From Temnothorax longispinosus (lineage: Eukaryota; Arthropoda; Insecta; Hymenoptera; Formicidae), in the NCBI RefSeq assembly GCF_030848805.1, contig NC_092365.1, forward strand, positions 8,742,001 to 8,806,000: a DNA stretch of 64,000 nucleotides. The letters run 5' to 3'. The notes under the pieces were generated by a model. The model had not been told where the DNA came from. It saw nothing but the letters and a program-made list of their open reading frames with translations, and searched no databases. Positions 1 through 10,829 of this stretch are shown in pieces; the stretch's first letter is position 1; each line of letters opens with the position of its first letter. Both the position numbers and the translations under genes were made by a program.

Positions 1-5
1 TTTCA

Positions 6-133
6 AAAGGCGTGTGGCATATATGCGCAATTCAACATGGCGTTATGTTGAATCTGAAATTTTGAATTTATTCCTTTAAGCAGCCATAACTATGACGCCA
101 TGTTGAATTGCGCATATATGCCACACGCCTTTC
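6..133. repeat. Perfect hairpin (inverted repeat)
   Basis: Two arms of about 38 bases, near 6-43 and 96-133, are reverse complements of each other. The loop of about 50 bases is AT-rich. Both arms contain the palindromic ATATGCGCAATTCAACATG block. Nothing here codes for protein. It may be the end of a foldback element or a MITE, but the window edge is too close to see flanking duplications. Confidence 0.75.
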
Positions 134-245
134 GAAAGCTCTTTTCAAGACAAACATTTTCCCTTTTTAGTCATTAAAATCCGTCCATACTAATTTTGGA
201 CAGAGGGGAGGGGGTAAAAGTGACGTGGATTGTCCCATATATGTA

Positions 246-750
246 TACACTACCCTCCATAAGTTTGGAAACACTCTATAAAATGTAATATACATAAAAT
301 AGTACATAATAATACATATGTTATCCAACAGGCTTTTAAAATAAAGAATTTCCATTAATTTTTACATTCCTCAAAGTAACCACACCTTTTGCTTTAATGA
401 CTGCCTTGCATATTCTCGGCATACGGTGGATCAACTTTTGGAGTTCAGTCGGGATATGTTTCCATTCTTGCTGGAGAACTTCCCAAAGGTGCACCTGTGA
501 CTTGTGATTCGCTGTTTAACAAATTCAACTCCGAGCACTTCGGTGTCGCGACATAATCATCCGACATATTTTCGGCATGTACAAGTGTTGCAAGTGTCCC
601 AGGTGGAAATATATATGATTATTTGAACGTCTTACGATATATTCATACCAAAAATCTGCACAGATCGCTGCCGTGCGACTATTTATCTGTAAATAGTCGC
701 ACGTACAGCATCTGTCATAGAGTGTTTCCAAACTTATGGAGGGTAGTGTA
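246..750. mobile_element. Internally deleted Tc1-like element
   Basis: A 32-bp inverted repeat beginning CACTACCCTCCATAAG lies at 248-279, with its reverse complement at 717-748. Both ends are flanked by TA (246-247 and 749-750), the target duplication of Tc1/mariner elements. The 501-bp interior keeps only a scrap of a transposase gene, so the element could move only with a transposase supplied elsewhere. A (TA)n(TG)n microsatellite at about 749-782 follows the right end. Confidence 0.85.
361..522 (-). pseudogene. Tc1-like transposase C-terminal remnant
   Basis: Read on the minus strand, this stretch gives about 50 residues including HLWEVLQQEWKHIPTELQ and then a HRMPRIC segment. That matches the last part of Tc1-family transposases, after the catalytic glutamate, where the LW...EW.....P...QKL pattern is usual. 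The catalytic DDE core is absent because the element is internally deleted. The identification comes from the residue pattern alone. Confidence 0.65.
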
Positions 751-782
751 TATATATATATATATGTGTGTGTGTGTATACA

Positions 783-1226
783 TAGACACATATACTAGTA
801 TCGAGAACCAACTCAAGTTCCTTGTAGAACCCAGAGAACTAGCAGCGACCGGTAGAGACTGCTGTGTGTGCTTGTTAGAACTTAGAACTCCCCGCTCCGC
901 TCCGCGCGTAGCCTGGTAGCTCTTGTTGCAAATATCTCAAATAATATAAGATATTTCAAAAAATTCATAAGAACATTTTTTGTAGATATTTGTTTGTTCT
1001 ACAACTTTGATCTCTACAAAAATTTCAAAATTCATCGTATTTGTGGAGAAAAACGAATTTGTTTATAAATTGTTAATAAAAAACATACTTAGGGATAGCG
1101 GAAAATAGCGGAATTTGAATATGTTGTTCAGTATATTTTTCTGAACACAATGACGTAATAAAACCTTGTGTTGCAATTTTTTCTAGGTACCCCCCCTTTT
1201 TCCGTATTTTGACTGGACTAGTATCA
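783..1226. other. Intergenic AT-rich stretch
   Basis: The stretch holds no convincing coding sequence, RNA or repeat. A short C/T run at about 1191-1201 precedes the decayed Helentron gene. Confidence 0.5.
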
Positions 1227-2852
1227 AATCGTAAGACAACAATTTCCCATCACGCCCGCCGAAGCTTTGACAATACATAAAAGCCAATGTCAAACTTACG
1301 AAAAAGTATGTATAGATTTACGAAATAATTGTCGTATGACAAAGCCAATGCTATACGTAGCATTTAGTAGAGTGACAAAATTATCGGATTTATACATTCT
1401 TGGAAGTTTCATACCTCCAAAAAAACCATCCAGAGATAATTCTTTGGAGTTAGAAATAAAACGATTAAGAGAAGAGAAGTATCTTAAGTTATCATATTCA
1501 AAAGTAATAGATGGAAATCGAATAAAAATTATATACCAGAACGTACGATCTCTGAATAAAAATCTAATGAATATATCTTGTGATAAATGGTATAAACAAG
1601 CCGATTTATTAGTTTTTGCAGAATTACAAACAATCACAACAGATGATTTGACATTTGAAGGATTTAATATTTTATTCCGAACAGATAATTATGATAAACG
1701 TTTATCAAAAGAAATAATATGTTTTACCAGAAAAGAATTGAATGCATTTATAGATGATCACATACAAAAAGATGAAATTATAAATGGACAATACCGTCAT
1801 ATAGACTTGATACGTATAATCATAAATGAGGTGGAAATCATTACTGGTTATAAGTCTCCATCAGCACCTAGAACTATGTTTGTGCATGAACTAAATAATA
1901 TTTTAAGCAAGTCAGTAAGTAATGAAAGAATTATAATAGGTGACTTCAATTATGACTCAAATAATAAAGGAGAATTTTTGGAAAAACATTTAAATAAATT
2001 ACACTTTAAACGTGCAATTGGCACACAAGTATCAACTACAAACTTCAATACGCAGATAGATGTAATATTTATATCAGAGGAATATTAAATTATAGTGCTG
2101 GAGTATACGAAACTTATTTCTCAGATTATAAACCTATTTTTATTGGATTAAATAAGCAGAACAAAATATCAAAATTAAGCGTATTTGAAGTATTCAGGGA
2201 AGATATTTCTAATAACAAGAACAAAAATAATTCAGAGAAATACCTAAATAACATAACGTCTGGTCATACTAATGAAACATTTACAAAGAATAACAAAGAA
2301 TGTATAGAGATTTACCAACCACCACAAACTCTAGAAGAGAACATATTAGAAGAAAATTCGTGGCTAGATGATAGACTTTTAAACGAAATTATGAAGATAA
2401 TAGAGAATAAAACTCAATTTCAACGTGTAGATGTACTCTTTATTAATGGTTTACATTGGGTTGATTCGATTTTTATGCCGGATGTTCAGATTGTTGGAGG
2501 TAGTCAAGCTGGCAACCATTGGCACTGTATTTATTATGATGGAGACAAACTTCATATATATGATAGTTTGTACTTTGCAACACACTCTTATAATAATCTG
2601 TCATTATATGAACAAAAATACATAAAAAAGCGATACCCTAATTTAAGTCCAAACAATGTCATATTCGAAAAAGTTACAAAGCAACCAGACTTAGCATCGT
2701 GTGGTATATTTGCAGCAGCATTTGCTATAACAATAGCAAGAGGAGAAAATCCATCTACTAAAAAATATTCAATAAATATGCAAGAGATGCGTAGACATTG
2801 TCTGAGAATTATTGAAGAAAAAGAATTACTGCCTTTTTCGGAAGAAGAATAA
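1227..2852 (+). pseudogene. Helentron polyprotein end: helicase, EEP nuclease, ULP1-like protease
   Basis: This is the 3' part of a rolling-circle (Helitron/Helentron) transposon gene. Bases 1227-1400 encode the last helicase motifs of a PIF1-type helicase: FPITPAEALTIHKSQ, then MLYVAFSRV. Next comes an endonuclease/exonuclease/phosphatase domain (IIYQNVRSLN near 1530, GDFNYD near 1941, SDYKPI near 2130, where the family usually has SDHxP). From about 2330 a C48/ULP1-like cysteine protease follows, with a WLDD entry, HWHCIYYDG, YDSL and a Cys in ASCGIFAAA. The frame changes once near 2085, between the nuclease's GDFNYD motif and its SDYKPI motif, so this copy is dead. No stop separates nuclease tail and protease, which suggests one fused protein. 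An in-frame stop near 1215 marks the upstream break; the Rep domain is missing. Confidence 0.75.
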
Positions 2853-3064
2853 TTAAAAATTATAACGATGTGATACATACTAAACATTGCATAAAATTAT
2901 AAAAATGTTGCTTAAATTAATAAGTATAAAAATATATAAATAAGTAAAAAATTAAATAAGTATAAAAATAAATAAATAAGTATAAAAAGAAAAATTGAAA
3001 GATAAGCATTGAAATATTAAACAATTTGGAGATTCTACATTGACCAGTTCGCCTAGAAAATCAA

Positions 3065-3175
3065 ATAACAAAAGCACAGTTCGAACGAGGTGAAGCAAAC
3101 CTAAGGATGATTACTATGGATTACTATGGATGGGTGACCATGTGAATTTTTCGAGCAGGCATTGTGGCCGTCGCA
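3065..3175 (+). ncRNA. 5S rRNA-like patch (possible internal promoter relic)
   Basis: The order of short matches follows the 5S rRNA internal control region: a GAAGCAAACC segment like box A, then TTACTATGGATGGGTGACC like box C (5S genes have TACTTGGATGGGTGACC), then a degraded 3' part. The TACTATGGAT block is duplicated. 5S-derived heads are known from SINE3-type retroposons. The match is partial and the rest of the 5S fold is not evident. Confidence 0.35.
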
Positions 3176-3454
3176 GATGAAAGGAAAATACAGTAGAGTT
3201 TAATATTTTTAATAAAGAAAACATACAGGTAATCCTATTACAACATATGTATAATATTGTTATTAAAGTATTGAATTAAGTTTTCAGAAATATTTTTCAA
3301 AAATTTATGCAGAAAGTATCAAAATTTTAATTATTTGATCAAATTCTTTTTTTCAAAAATTCAGGAAATCAGCTAAAACTACGATACTTTCAAATTATGG
3401 TTTTAAATTTATATTTAAATTTTTTATTTATAATTTTTGGTTTATATTTTAATA

Positions 3455-3545
3455 TTTTTTTTTTAACTCCGCCTTGGACGGTCCCAAGCCCGGCCTGAGA
3501 AAGGAGGAGGGTTGGAGTGGGCAGTCTTAGTACCCACTCCGTAAA
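3455..3545 (+). repeat. LINE 3'-end-like fragment
   Basis: A GC-rich island in AT-rich DNA contains GGACGGTCCCAAGCCCGG followed by a GGAGGAGGGTTGG segment. I recognise this phrase from non-LTR retrotransposon ends of the R4/Dong-like type in animals. It is short, has no coding part and may be only a relic. Confidence 0.35.
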
Positions 3546-4027
3546 ACTAATTATGTAATTTCAATATTGGTTAAATATTGTTTAAATATTGTTTAAATAT
3601 TGTTTAAAAAATAAAAACATACAAGCAACAATATTTTAAAAAATTATAATTTAATTAAGAATATGAAGCAATTAAATTTTCAGAAAAGTATTAGGTTTTT
3701 TATGAAACCATAATTAAAATTTACAAAACCCATTCACCGATCATTGCCAAATCCAACACCAAGTTTCTACTTGCACACTTTTTTTTATAGATGGAGTATC
3801 ATTAAAGATAGCAAGTAGAAACCTTCGCTCACAATTTTTAATTATTTTAATAATTTTACATTTTATATTTGTTAAGTTTAATTAACATAGCAGACATATG
3901 TTAAATCTACACATGTATGTATTGATTATTTAACACAACAATTTTAACCAGCAGGGGAACAGTTAGAACATCTCAAGTCTCAATAAATGAGACTTCAAAA
4001 AATGATGTTTTAGGATAATAAAAAAAT

Positions 4028-4730
4028 GTGCAAGTAGAAACTTGCACATTGCTTCCTCATAGTTCTTAAGTGTGCAAGTAGAAACTTGCACATTGCTTTC
4101 TCATAGTTCTTAAGTGTGCAAGTAAAAACTTGCACATTGCTTCCTTAGAGTTTTTAAGTGTGCAAGTAGAAACTTGCACATTACTTTGTCACAATTTTTA
4201 AGAATGCAAATTATTTTTAAGTGTGCAAGTAGAAACCTGCATATTGCTTCCTTATAGTTTTTAGGTGTGCAAGTAGAAACCTGCACATTGCTTCCTTATA
4301 GTTTTTAGGTGTGCAAGTAGAAACCTGCACATTGCTTCCTTATAGTTTAGTGCGCAAGTAGAAACCTTCGCTCACAAAGCTTCCTCTATGAGGAAGCCAA
4401 AACAAATAAATACTAATAATTATACATTAAATAAAATACAAACTTCCTCATAGAGGAAGCTTTGTGAGCGAAGGTTTCTACTTGCACACTTAAACTATAA
4501 GGAAGCAATGTGCAGGTTTCTACTTGCACACCTAAAAACTATAAGGAAGCAATGTGCAGGTTTCTACTTGCACACCTAAGAACTATAAGGAAACAATATG
4601 CAGGTTTCTACTTGCACACTTAAAAATAATTTGCATTCTTAAAAATTGTGACGAAGTAATGTGCAAGTTTCTACTTGCACACTTAAAAACTCTAAGGAAG
4701 CAATGTGCAAGTTTTTACTTGCACACTTTT
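4028..4730. repeat. Head-to-head array of 20-nt hairpin units
   Basis: About eight units of 42-48 bp run from 4028 to 4384, and about six in reverse orientation run from 4443 to 4728. Each unit carries GTGCAAGTAGAAACTTGCAC or a close variant, an 8-bp stem with a 4-base loop, followed by an ATTGCTTCCTCATAG-type linker. The two arms are mirror images around an AT-rich centre, so the whole array could fold as one large hairpin. A GCTTCCTCTATGAGGAAGC hairpin sits at each inner edge. The same structure recurs at 47058-47940. The position next to Helentron coding DNA suggests a rolling-circle element end. Confidence 0.8.
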
Positions 4731-5706
4731 TTTTTAAATTTTAAATTTTTTTATAAATGTTTGTGGTTGCTCTAACTTTCGCAAATATTGAGATATCGGG
4801 CTAAATTTTTTTTTAATCGATAGAGTATTATTTAAGAAAGGTTGGTATTGAATTTTGCGATAATCGGTAAAGGGGTTATTTTTTTAAAATTTTTTGAATT
4901 TTTTTAGAAATGCCCGTGGTTGCTTTAACTTTTGTAAATTTTGAAATATTGCGCTATTTCTAATTTTATTATATTCTTCGTAGATTCGAGTGACTCTCAT
5001 TAACTCAGAAGTGATCTATGGTTTCAATTGAAATCAAAGAGTTACCTTATCACAGCAGAAATCTCAGAAAGAAGTAGGCAATCCTCGAATAAGGATACCT
5101 CTCGATTAGCCCGAAGGGGCAATCTCTCGTGAACCGTGTAATGTCGGCTCTCTCGTTCGTGCAACAGCACGGTGAAATGGTGTGATTTCCCTTCGTGCGG
5201 TAGTACGAAGCAGCAATGGCGTGGTCGTGCGTTGGGTCGGTATAGTCCCGTAGCGGGTGATTATTTCACTCTCTCGCAGAAGCCACTAAGTCGTCAAGCC
5301 GAAGGCAGATCGTCCCAATCGGTTGAGAATATAACGCAACAAATAATTTAAGTACTAGTTGCGAATCGTTCCAGAAACTTCGACCGAATCGTTTCACGCA
5401 AGAGAACGTGTTACTGCGGACTCCCGGAAACGAATGAAACCGCGGTGAGCGGCGAGCTCCTGCACGTACGCCCCGCGCATGCGCCGTATCACGCACCGCG
5501 TGTGCGTTCAGAGTCCGGGGCATAAACGCCGTTTGCGCTGAGCACGCGGATTAATACACGGTCTACGCTGAATGCGCGGATCGATAAAACGATACAAGTG
5601 CTGCCATCGGTCGGAATCTTACAGCATGACAAATATACAACTACAACCACCACAGATGGCGGCGAATACACATTCTCTCCTAGTTATTTCGATTCTATTT
5701 TAAACA
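4731..5706. other. Unassigned stretch left of the BEL element
   Basis: From 4731 to about 4980 the DNA is AT-rich and related to the repeat at 55540-55870 (reverse orientation). From about 4980 to 5560 it is more GC-rich, with several CG-rich short palindromes such as CGTACTACCG-like pairs, but no convincing open frame. I do not recognise it. The left BEL target duplication ends the stretch. Confidence 0.4.
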
Positions 5707-5711
5707 AATAC

Positions 5712-6306
5712 TGTTCGCGAAATCGCTGATTTTTCCCGGCGATGGAAGCGGGATGAGAAAAACGCGCGTGGAAGGTGTGTTAACGAATTATTCACTTTAT
5801 TTATGTGTAACTCAGACCACAGTCTGAGCCGTCTTTAATACGAGAATAGATATATACAGTCTGACCTGAGAGTTCACTAAACATAAGAAGTCTTTGTATA
5901 TCGTTCGTGAGTGGGCGAAGCAGTTATATTAATTGCCCTCCTCGTGATGATTAGCCCGTGAGCCGATGAGACACGTGGCGGTCGGCACTCGCGCACATGT
6001 GAGCCTGAGTCGTCGTGTTGATGCACCTGAGCTGGTCGAGCGGTCTCTTTACACGTTAATGCAGTATCTCGGCAGCTGTAATCACTGCGGTGGGCACTTC
6101 AATGTGTAGTCACAATCAAAAATGCACAGAGCACACGTCGTGCGTCTGATCACTGCGCGGCTATTTGTACTACTCTGAATATTGCGAGGAAGACGTTGGC
6201 GATGAGCGCGCCCGTGCGTGCGCCAGCTGTCGCGGTGATCGGGCGTCGATACCCGATCGATGCTGCCATCTGATCGGACGGCGCAACGTTAACGGAATCT
6301 CGAACA
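5712..6306 (-). repeat. BEL/Pao 3' LTR
   Basis: This 595-bp repeat begins TGTTCGCGAAATC and ends TCTCGAACA, nearly identical to 12568-13180. For the minus-strand element it is the downstream LTR. It follows directly on the AATAC duplication. Confidence 0.9.
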
Positions 6307-6355
6307 TTCCGCCCGCCATCAGCAACCTTGTTGATGATTCCTTACTCTTGATCCT

Positions 6356-7860
6356 TTATTCTGAGATTGGCCGAGTGAGTTTCGTGGTGGCCGTTTTAAG
6401 GGTAACCACCCTAGTGAGTCTATCCTTGCCGGGGTGCAGTTCCGTTACTCTGGCGAGTGGCCACTTGCACGGTGGAGAGCGTTCGTCGGTGAGCAGCACG
6501 ATGGAACCCATCTTGATGCTGTTGTTAGGATGATGCCATTTGGATATCGCCTGCTGGCGTTGCAGATAATGAGCCGACCATTGTGCCCTAACATGTTGAA
6601 CATGCTGCTGGATGAGCTGCCACCGAGATAGTCGTGAGGTTGATAGGTCAATCAGAGATGGCTCGGGTATGGTAATGATTGGACCTCCAATGAGGAAACC
6701 TGGTGTGAGCGCTGAGACGTCTTCAGGGTCGTCACTCAGCGGTTCTAAGGGCCGCGAGTTGAGAATGTCCTTGAGTTGCGTAAGCAACGTTGTGAGTTCT
6801 TCCGTCGTGAGTAGAGTCTCCCTGATAGTCCGTCTCAGATGAAACTTCAGATTTTGCTACCGCCTCCCACTTGCCCCCTATGTGTGGAGCGCCTGGTGGG
6901 TTGAACTCCCATTTTGTGCCATTAAGTTGCAAACCTTTTAGCAATCCGTGATGCTCTTGAGAGCCCTGGATGAACATTTTCTTGAGCGCGGCGTCTGCTC
7001 CAATGAATGTTGTCCCGCAGTCCGAATACATGGTCTGAGCAATTCCCCTTCTAGCTGAGAATCTTCGGAAGGCTGCTATGAATCCTTCTGATGAGTAATC
7101 ACTGACTACTTCGAGGTGAATTGCGGAGGTGGAGAAGCAGACGAACACAGATCTATCCCTTGTATGTTTTCGCACCTCGTCCCTTCCATGTCTTGATGGT
7201 GAGCGATCCGGCATAGTCGACTCCTGTATGAGCAAACGGACGTGACGGCGTAACCCGAGAGAAAGGTAGTTGGCCCATCAGTTGATGAGCACGGATCCCC
7301 CTCTGCCGAGCACACTCGACACACCGCAAGATATGAAACTTCACCGGAGCCCGTCCGCCGATGATCCAGTACTGTTGTCTGACATGAGCCAATGTCAGCT
7401 GTGTTCCTCCATTCAGGGTGCGCAAATGGGCGTGGGCGATGATTGAGGTTGAGAACCGTGAGTGGCGAGGTAAAATCGCCTGATGTTTGTTGTCTTGATC
7501 CAATGTTGGTTGATTGAGACGGCTGCCAACTCGGATGAGTCCTTGAGCGTCTATGTACGCAGTCAATCGACTGAATGCGTGAGCAGTTGGTGATCTCGAG
7601 TTGGCCGTGAGTATCTTGATCTCGTACGTGAAGTATGCCGCTTGAGTAGCCTTGATCCAGAAAAATCTGGCCTTCTCCAAAGCAGAGTGCGAGTCCAATG
7701 ACACGTCCCAGATCCCTCTCAAGAGAGTCAAGAGAGCGATAAACCTGAAACAAAGAGCTGTTATTTTCAATAATTTAGGGTTGAGTACTTGTATATGAGA
7801 TCCCAATGATAGTCCGGCTGAGATGCAGCTGCATATAGAGCAATGCCAGGACGAGCCCAA
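6356..7860 (-). pseudogene. BEL/Pao integrase
   Basis: The integrase is split over at least three minus-strand frames. The zinc-binding HHCC region reads HLRTLN...VRQQYW...CVECARQR near 7310-7420. The core includes the first Asp in HTGVDYAGSL near 7215, the second Asp in MYSDCGTTFIGA near 7015, and a PPGAPHIGGKWEA segment with the catalytic Glu near 6870. The tail near 6360-6790 (LNSRPLEPLSDDP...LTPGFLIGG...W) is the DUF5641 domain typical of BEL/Pao. Frame changes near 7230 and 6860 make it non-functional. It would insert retroelement cDNA into the host chromosome. Confidence 0.88.
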
Positions 7861-8500
7861 TGACGTTCAACTCGTCCGGAAGCGCGGGTTGAGATGGCCA
7901 TGCTTCAGGTGTGAGAATCCACGGTGGTCTCGTCCACCATAATGAGTGGCTTTGAAGTTGAGCAGTAGTTAGACCTCGTGATGCGCAGTCGGCTGGGTGA
8001 GATGTACCTGGTACGTATTTCCAATGTGCGTTCGCAGTGAGCTCTTGAATTTGAGAAACTCGATTTCTCACAAAATCCTTCCAGCGCGATGCATGAGATT
8101 TGATCCACGTGAGTGTCACAACAGAATCCGTCCACAGGTGAGTTGCTGTAACGTTCAACTTCAAGGTGGCTTGAACGTATTGCATGAGTCTTGAGAGCAG
8201 CAGTGCTGCGGTGAGTTCAAGTCTCGGGATGGTGAGTCGTTTGAGTGGTGTTACCTTAGTTTTGGAGCACACCAATGAAACCGTGGCGCCATTAGAGCCG
8301 TGGACGGTGATAAATACGACTGCAGCCATTGCCAGTTGAGAAGTATCAGAAAAGCCGTGAAATTCCACTGACGAGGTACTCCATGTGGTTTGAGAGGTGC
8401 TACCTTGGTTGTACCACCGAGGTATTGAGAGCTTGCAAGCTTGTGAGTTCTTTTCTGATAATGAGCCACCGTGATGAGAGCTGGGATGGCAGTGGTTCAT
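7775..8500 (-). pseudogene. BEL/Pao RNase H region
   Basis: A 241-codon frame carries the Pao RNase H pattern: GFSDTSQLAMAAVVF (first Asp), TIPRLELTAALLLSRL (Glu) and LWTDSVVTLTWIKS (second Asp), then VPGTSHPADCASRGL. In the family this removes RNA from the RNA-DNA hybrid during reverse transcription. It lies between reverse transcriptase and integrase, in a different frame from the upstream part. Confidence 0.88.
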
Positions 8501-9436
8501 CCCATTAGAGCTTCATGTAGCCAAAGCTCCTGCAAGAACATCTTCGCCTTGATCACCACTGGTGATACAAAGCCCAGTGGATCGAGTATCTGAGCCACTT
8601 CAGACCAAGCGAGGCGTTTGGTGAGATGATCGGTGTGCGACGAGATCCTTGTTGAGAATGTGAATGAATCTTCTTGAGGAAGCCATCGTAATCCGAGTCT
8701 TTTGGTTACGCAATCGTCAAATGTAATTTGTGAGTCCTGGTCCTTTTCTGCTTGAACCGCAGTGAGTACGTCTTGATGAGTCGCGTGCCACCTTGCTAAT
8801 GGGACGCCGCCCGCCATGCATAAGTCCGTTGAGCAGTATTGACTACCTGCTGAACGGTGTCGTCGCCTCCAGAATTGTCATCAACATATCGACCATTGTT
8901 AGATGATATGGCACTTCATTGAGTTGTTCATCTATCCAGTGAGTCCGTTGTAAATTTCAGTCATGTCATCTTCATGCACGTTGATCTGCCTATACCCTTT
9001 GGTGATGTCAGTGGCAACTACGTGTCGAAATTGTCGAATCCAGAGTAAAACATCGGTGACGTCTAAGTGCAACTTGGCTCCCGTGTGCATGAGATCATTA
9101 AGTGAGCGGCCAGATGTAGATGCGCTCGAGCCATTGAATACCACACGTAATGTTGTGGTTGCACTGTCTGGTCTGAGCACTCCGTGATGTGGCAAATAAT
9201 ATTGTGTGTGCTGACTGGAAACGGGTGAAGCCTTCTTCATGTGATTGAGCTCTCGATATTCTGTCATAAACTGATGATACAGACGTCGATAGTTGTCATC
9301 TCGTGAGAGTCTTCTTTGTAAACTTTTCAAATATCGATGCGCAGTGAGATACGAATCGCCAAGAGTATCAAGTGATGATTTCAGTGTAAGTCGAACTGTG
9401 TATCGACCTGTTGAATCCCGTGAAACAGTACTTGTA
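8497..9436 (-). pseudogene. BEL/Pao reverse transcriptase
   Basis: The N-terminal half (8932-9436) shows YYLPHHGVLRPDSATTTLRV, FNGSSA, SLNDLMHTGAKL and VVATDITKGYRQI with the first catalytic Asp. The C-terminal half (8497-8817) contains CVTKRLGLRWLP and LDPLGFVSPVVIKAKMFLQ. About 115 bp between them read in another frame, and I do not find a clean YMDD-type box there. The polymerase is therefore broken. The upstream end is cut by the nested LTR element. Confidence 0.86.
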
Positions 9437-10829
9437 ACGATGCACCCCCAAACATGCATCGTTCCGGCAAGAACACCACGCCGAGACCACCCAGCCGACC
9501 ACCCGCGGGGGTGAAGAACGGGCACGGTGTGCCCAGCGTATTTTTAATCGTTCTCACATGCAATGTTAGGAAGTCCGCGAATGGACTTAACGCGGCAATC
9601 GCTTCACCGCGCCGAGCGGTGCCGAAGGCGGCCGAAGACCGCCGAACGCGATCACGGCGTCGGGGCGCCGCGATCCCCGATCGCTCCGCCGCACTGGCCC
9701 GGCGCTCGCGATCGCCGTCGCTACCCCCACCACGCCGCGACGCCGCCGCGACGCGTATATAAGCCCAGCGTCGCTGGCACAGAGGGCGATTCCCGATCAT
9801 CCGTCTTCCCGACAACACCGATCCTGAATTCCCGCACTAAGCCAGTCCGAACGTAAGTAAAACAACCTGGCTTCGAAGCGCGGATCTAGCTCGCGGCTGG
9901 CCTGGGTTCGAAGGAGGTGCGGAGAAGCAGACGGGTGGCGAGGTTAGCAAAATGAAGGCGTGTCTCGGTTAACAGAAAATAGTCAAGTTTATTCTATAAC
10001 AATAACAATATATGCTCGCGACATTTACAACGGGTCAGTGCGGGTGTACCGCTTTAGCGGGATTCGCTCGCGTATGCCCGCGCGGTTTCCGACGGTTGGG
10101 CGTGCGTGTGAGGCGACGGTGGTTTGGTCGCGGGCGGCGCGGGGCAACCCGCGGTATGTGCGGGGCGGAGCCGTTGCTTTCGTATTCTCGTAGACCGAAT
10201 CGCGTGATGGTAGGTATCGGTACGGGCGGCGCCGGTTTCCCGGTCGGCTCGGCCCGGAGCGCGGAAAAATGGCGCAAAGCGCGGCGGCGATATGGATCGC
10301 GAAGCGTGAGTAACGCGGCGGAAGCGGGTCGTTGGCCGAGACACACTCGGCGAGGGCAGAGAATGCCGGAGGCGCTCTACCGTCTTGTCCGGACAGGCTT
10401 CGGATGATTTGGATAATAGAGAGAAGCTGGTCCTTCGCCGAGACGCACTCGGTGAAAACAGAGAATGCCGGAGGCGCTCTACCTTCTTATCCGGACGGCT
10501 TCGGGTGATTCGGATAACTGCGAAAAGCTGGTCGTTAGCCGAGACACACTCGGCGAAGACAGAGAATGCCGGAGGCGCTCTACCTTACGTTCGGACTGGC
10601 TTAGTGCGGGAATTCAGGATCGGTGTTGTCGGGAAGACGGATGATCGGGAATCGCGCTCTGTGCCAGCGACGCCGGGTTTATAAATACGCTGGGCACACC
10701 GTGCCCGTTCTTCACCGTCTTGCCCGGGTAATATAAAACAACCTGGCTTCGAAGCGCGGATCTAGCTCGCGGCTGGCCTGGGTTCGAAGGAGGTGCGGAG
10801 AAGCAGACGGGTGGCGAGGTTAGCAACGA
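9437..10829 (+). mobile_element. Nested, rearranged LTR element inside BEL pol
   Basis: The insertion begins TGCACCCCCAAAC at 9441 and ends GAGGTTAGCA at 10825. ACGA flanks both sides (9437-9440 and 10826-10829), a 4-bp target duplication. The left LTR is probably 9441-9949 (509 bp), with a TATATAAG promoter box at about 9757 in plus orientation. The last 90 bp of that LTR recur at 10736-10825. Between lies a segment (about 10587-10717) that is an inverted copy of parts of 9507-9856. The element has no protein-coding capacity and has been scrambled since insertion. Confidence 0.72.
10330..10600 (+). repeat. Three tandem 101-bp repeats in the nested element
   Basis: The block GAATGCCGGAGGCGCTCTAC recurs at about 10361, 10463 and 10564, preceded each time by a CCGAGAC(A/G)CACTCGG palindrome. 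The spacing is 102 and 101 bp. The repeats lie in the internal part of the nested LTR element and do not encode protein. Confidence 0.8.

Larger units (their letters stand above)
2853..4027. other. AT-rich tail of the Helentron-like block
   Basis: The stretch is mostly AT-rich and non-coding. It contains short AAATAAGTATAAAAAT-type tandem repeats (about 2925-2990), a 5S-rRNA-like patch and a LINE-tail-like patch (listed separately). At 3725-3835 it carries a diverged piece of the hairpin-array family seen just downstream. Confidence 0.45.

Noticed and set aside
4028..4730. A CRISPR array: regular short palindromic repeats
   Set aside because: The units are nearly identical throughout including the linkers, the array is mirrored, there are no unique spacers and the genome is eukaryotic.
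10012..10407. Arg/Gly-rich frames in the nested LTR element
   Set aside because: Frames are open on both strands because the DNA is GC-rich; no gag or pol motif is present.
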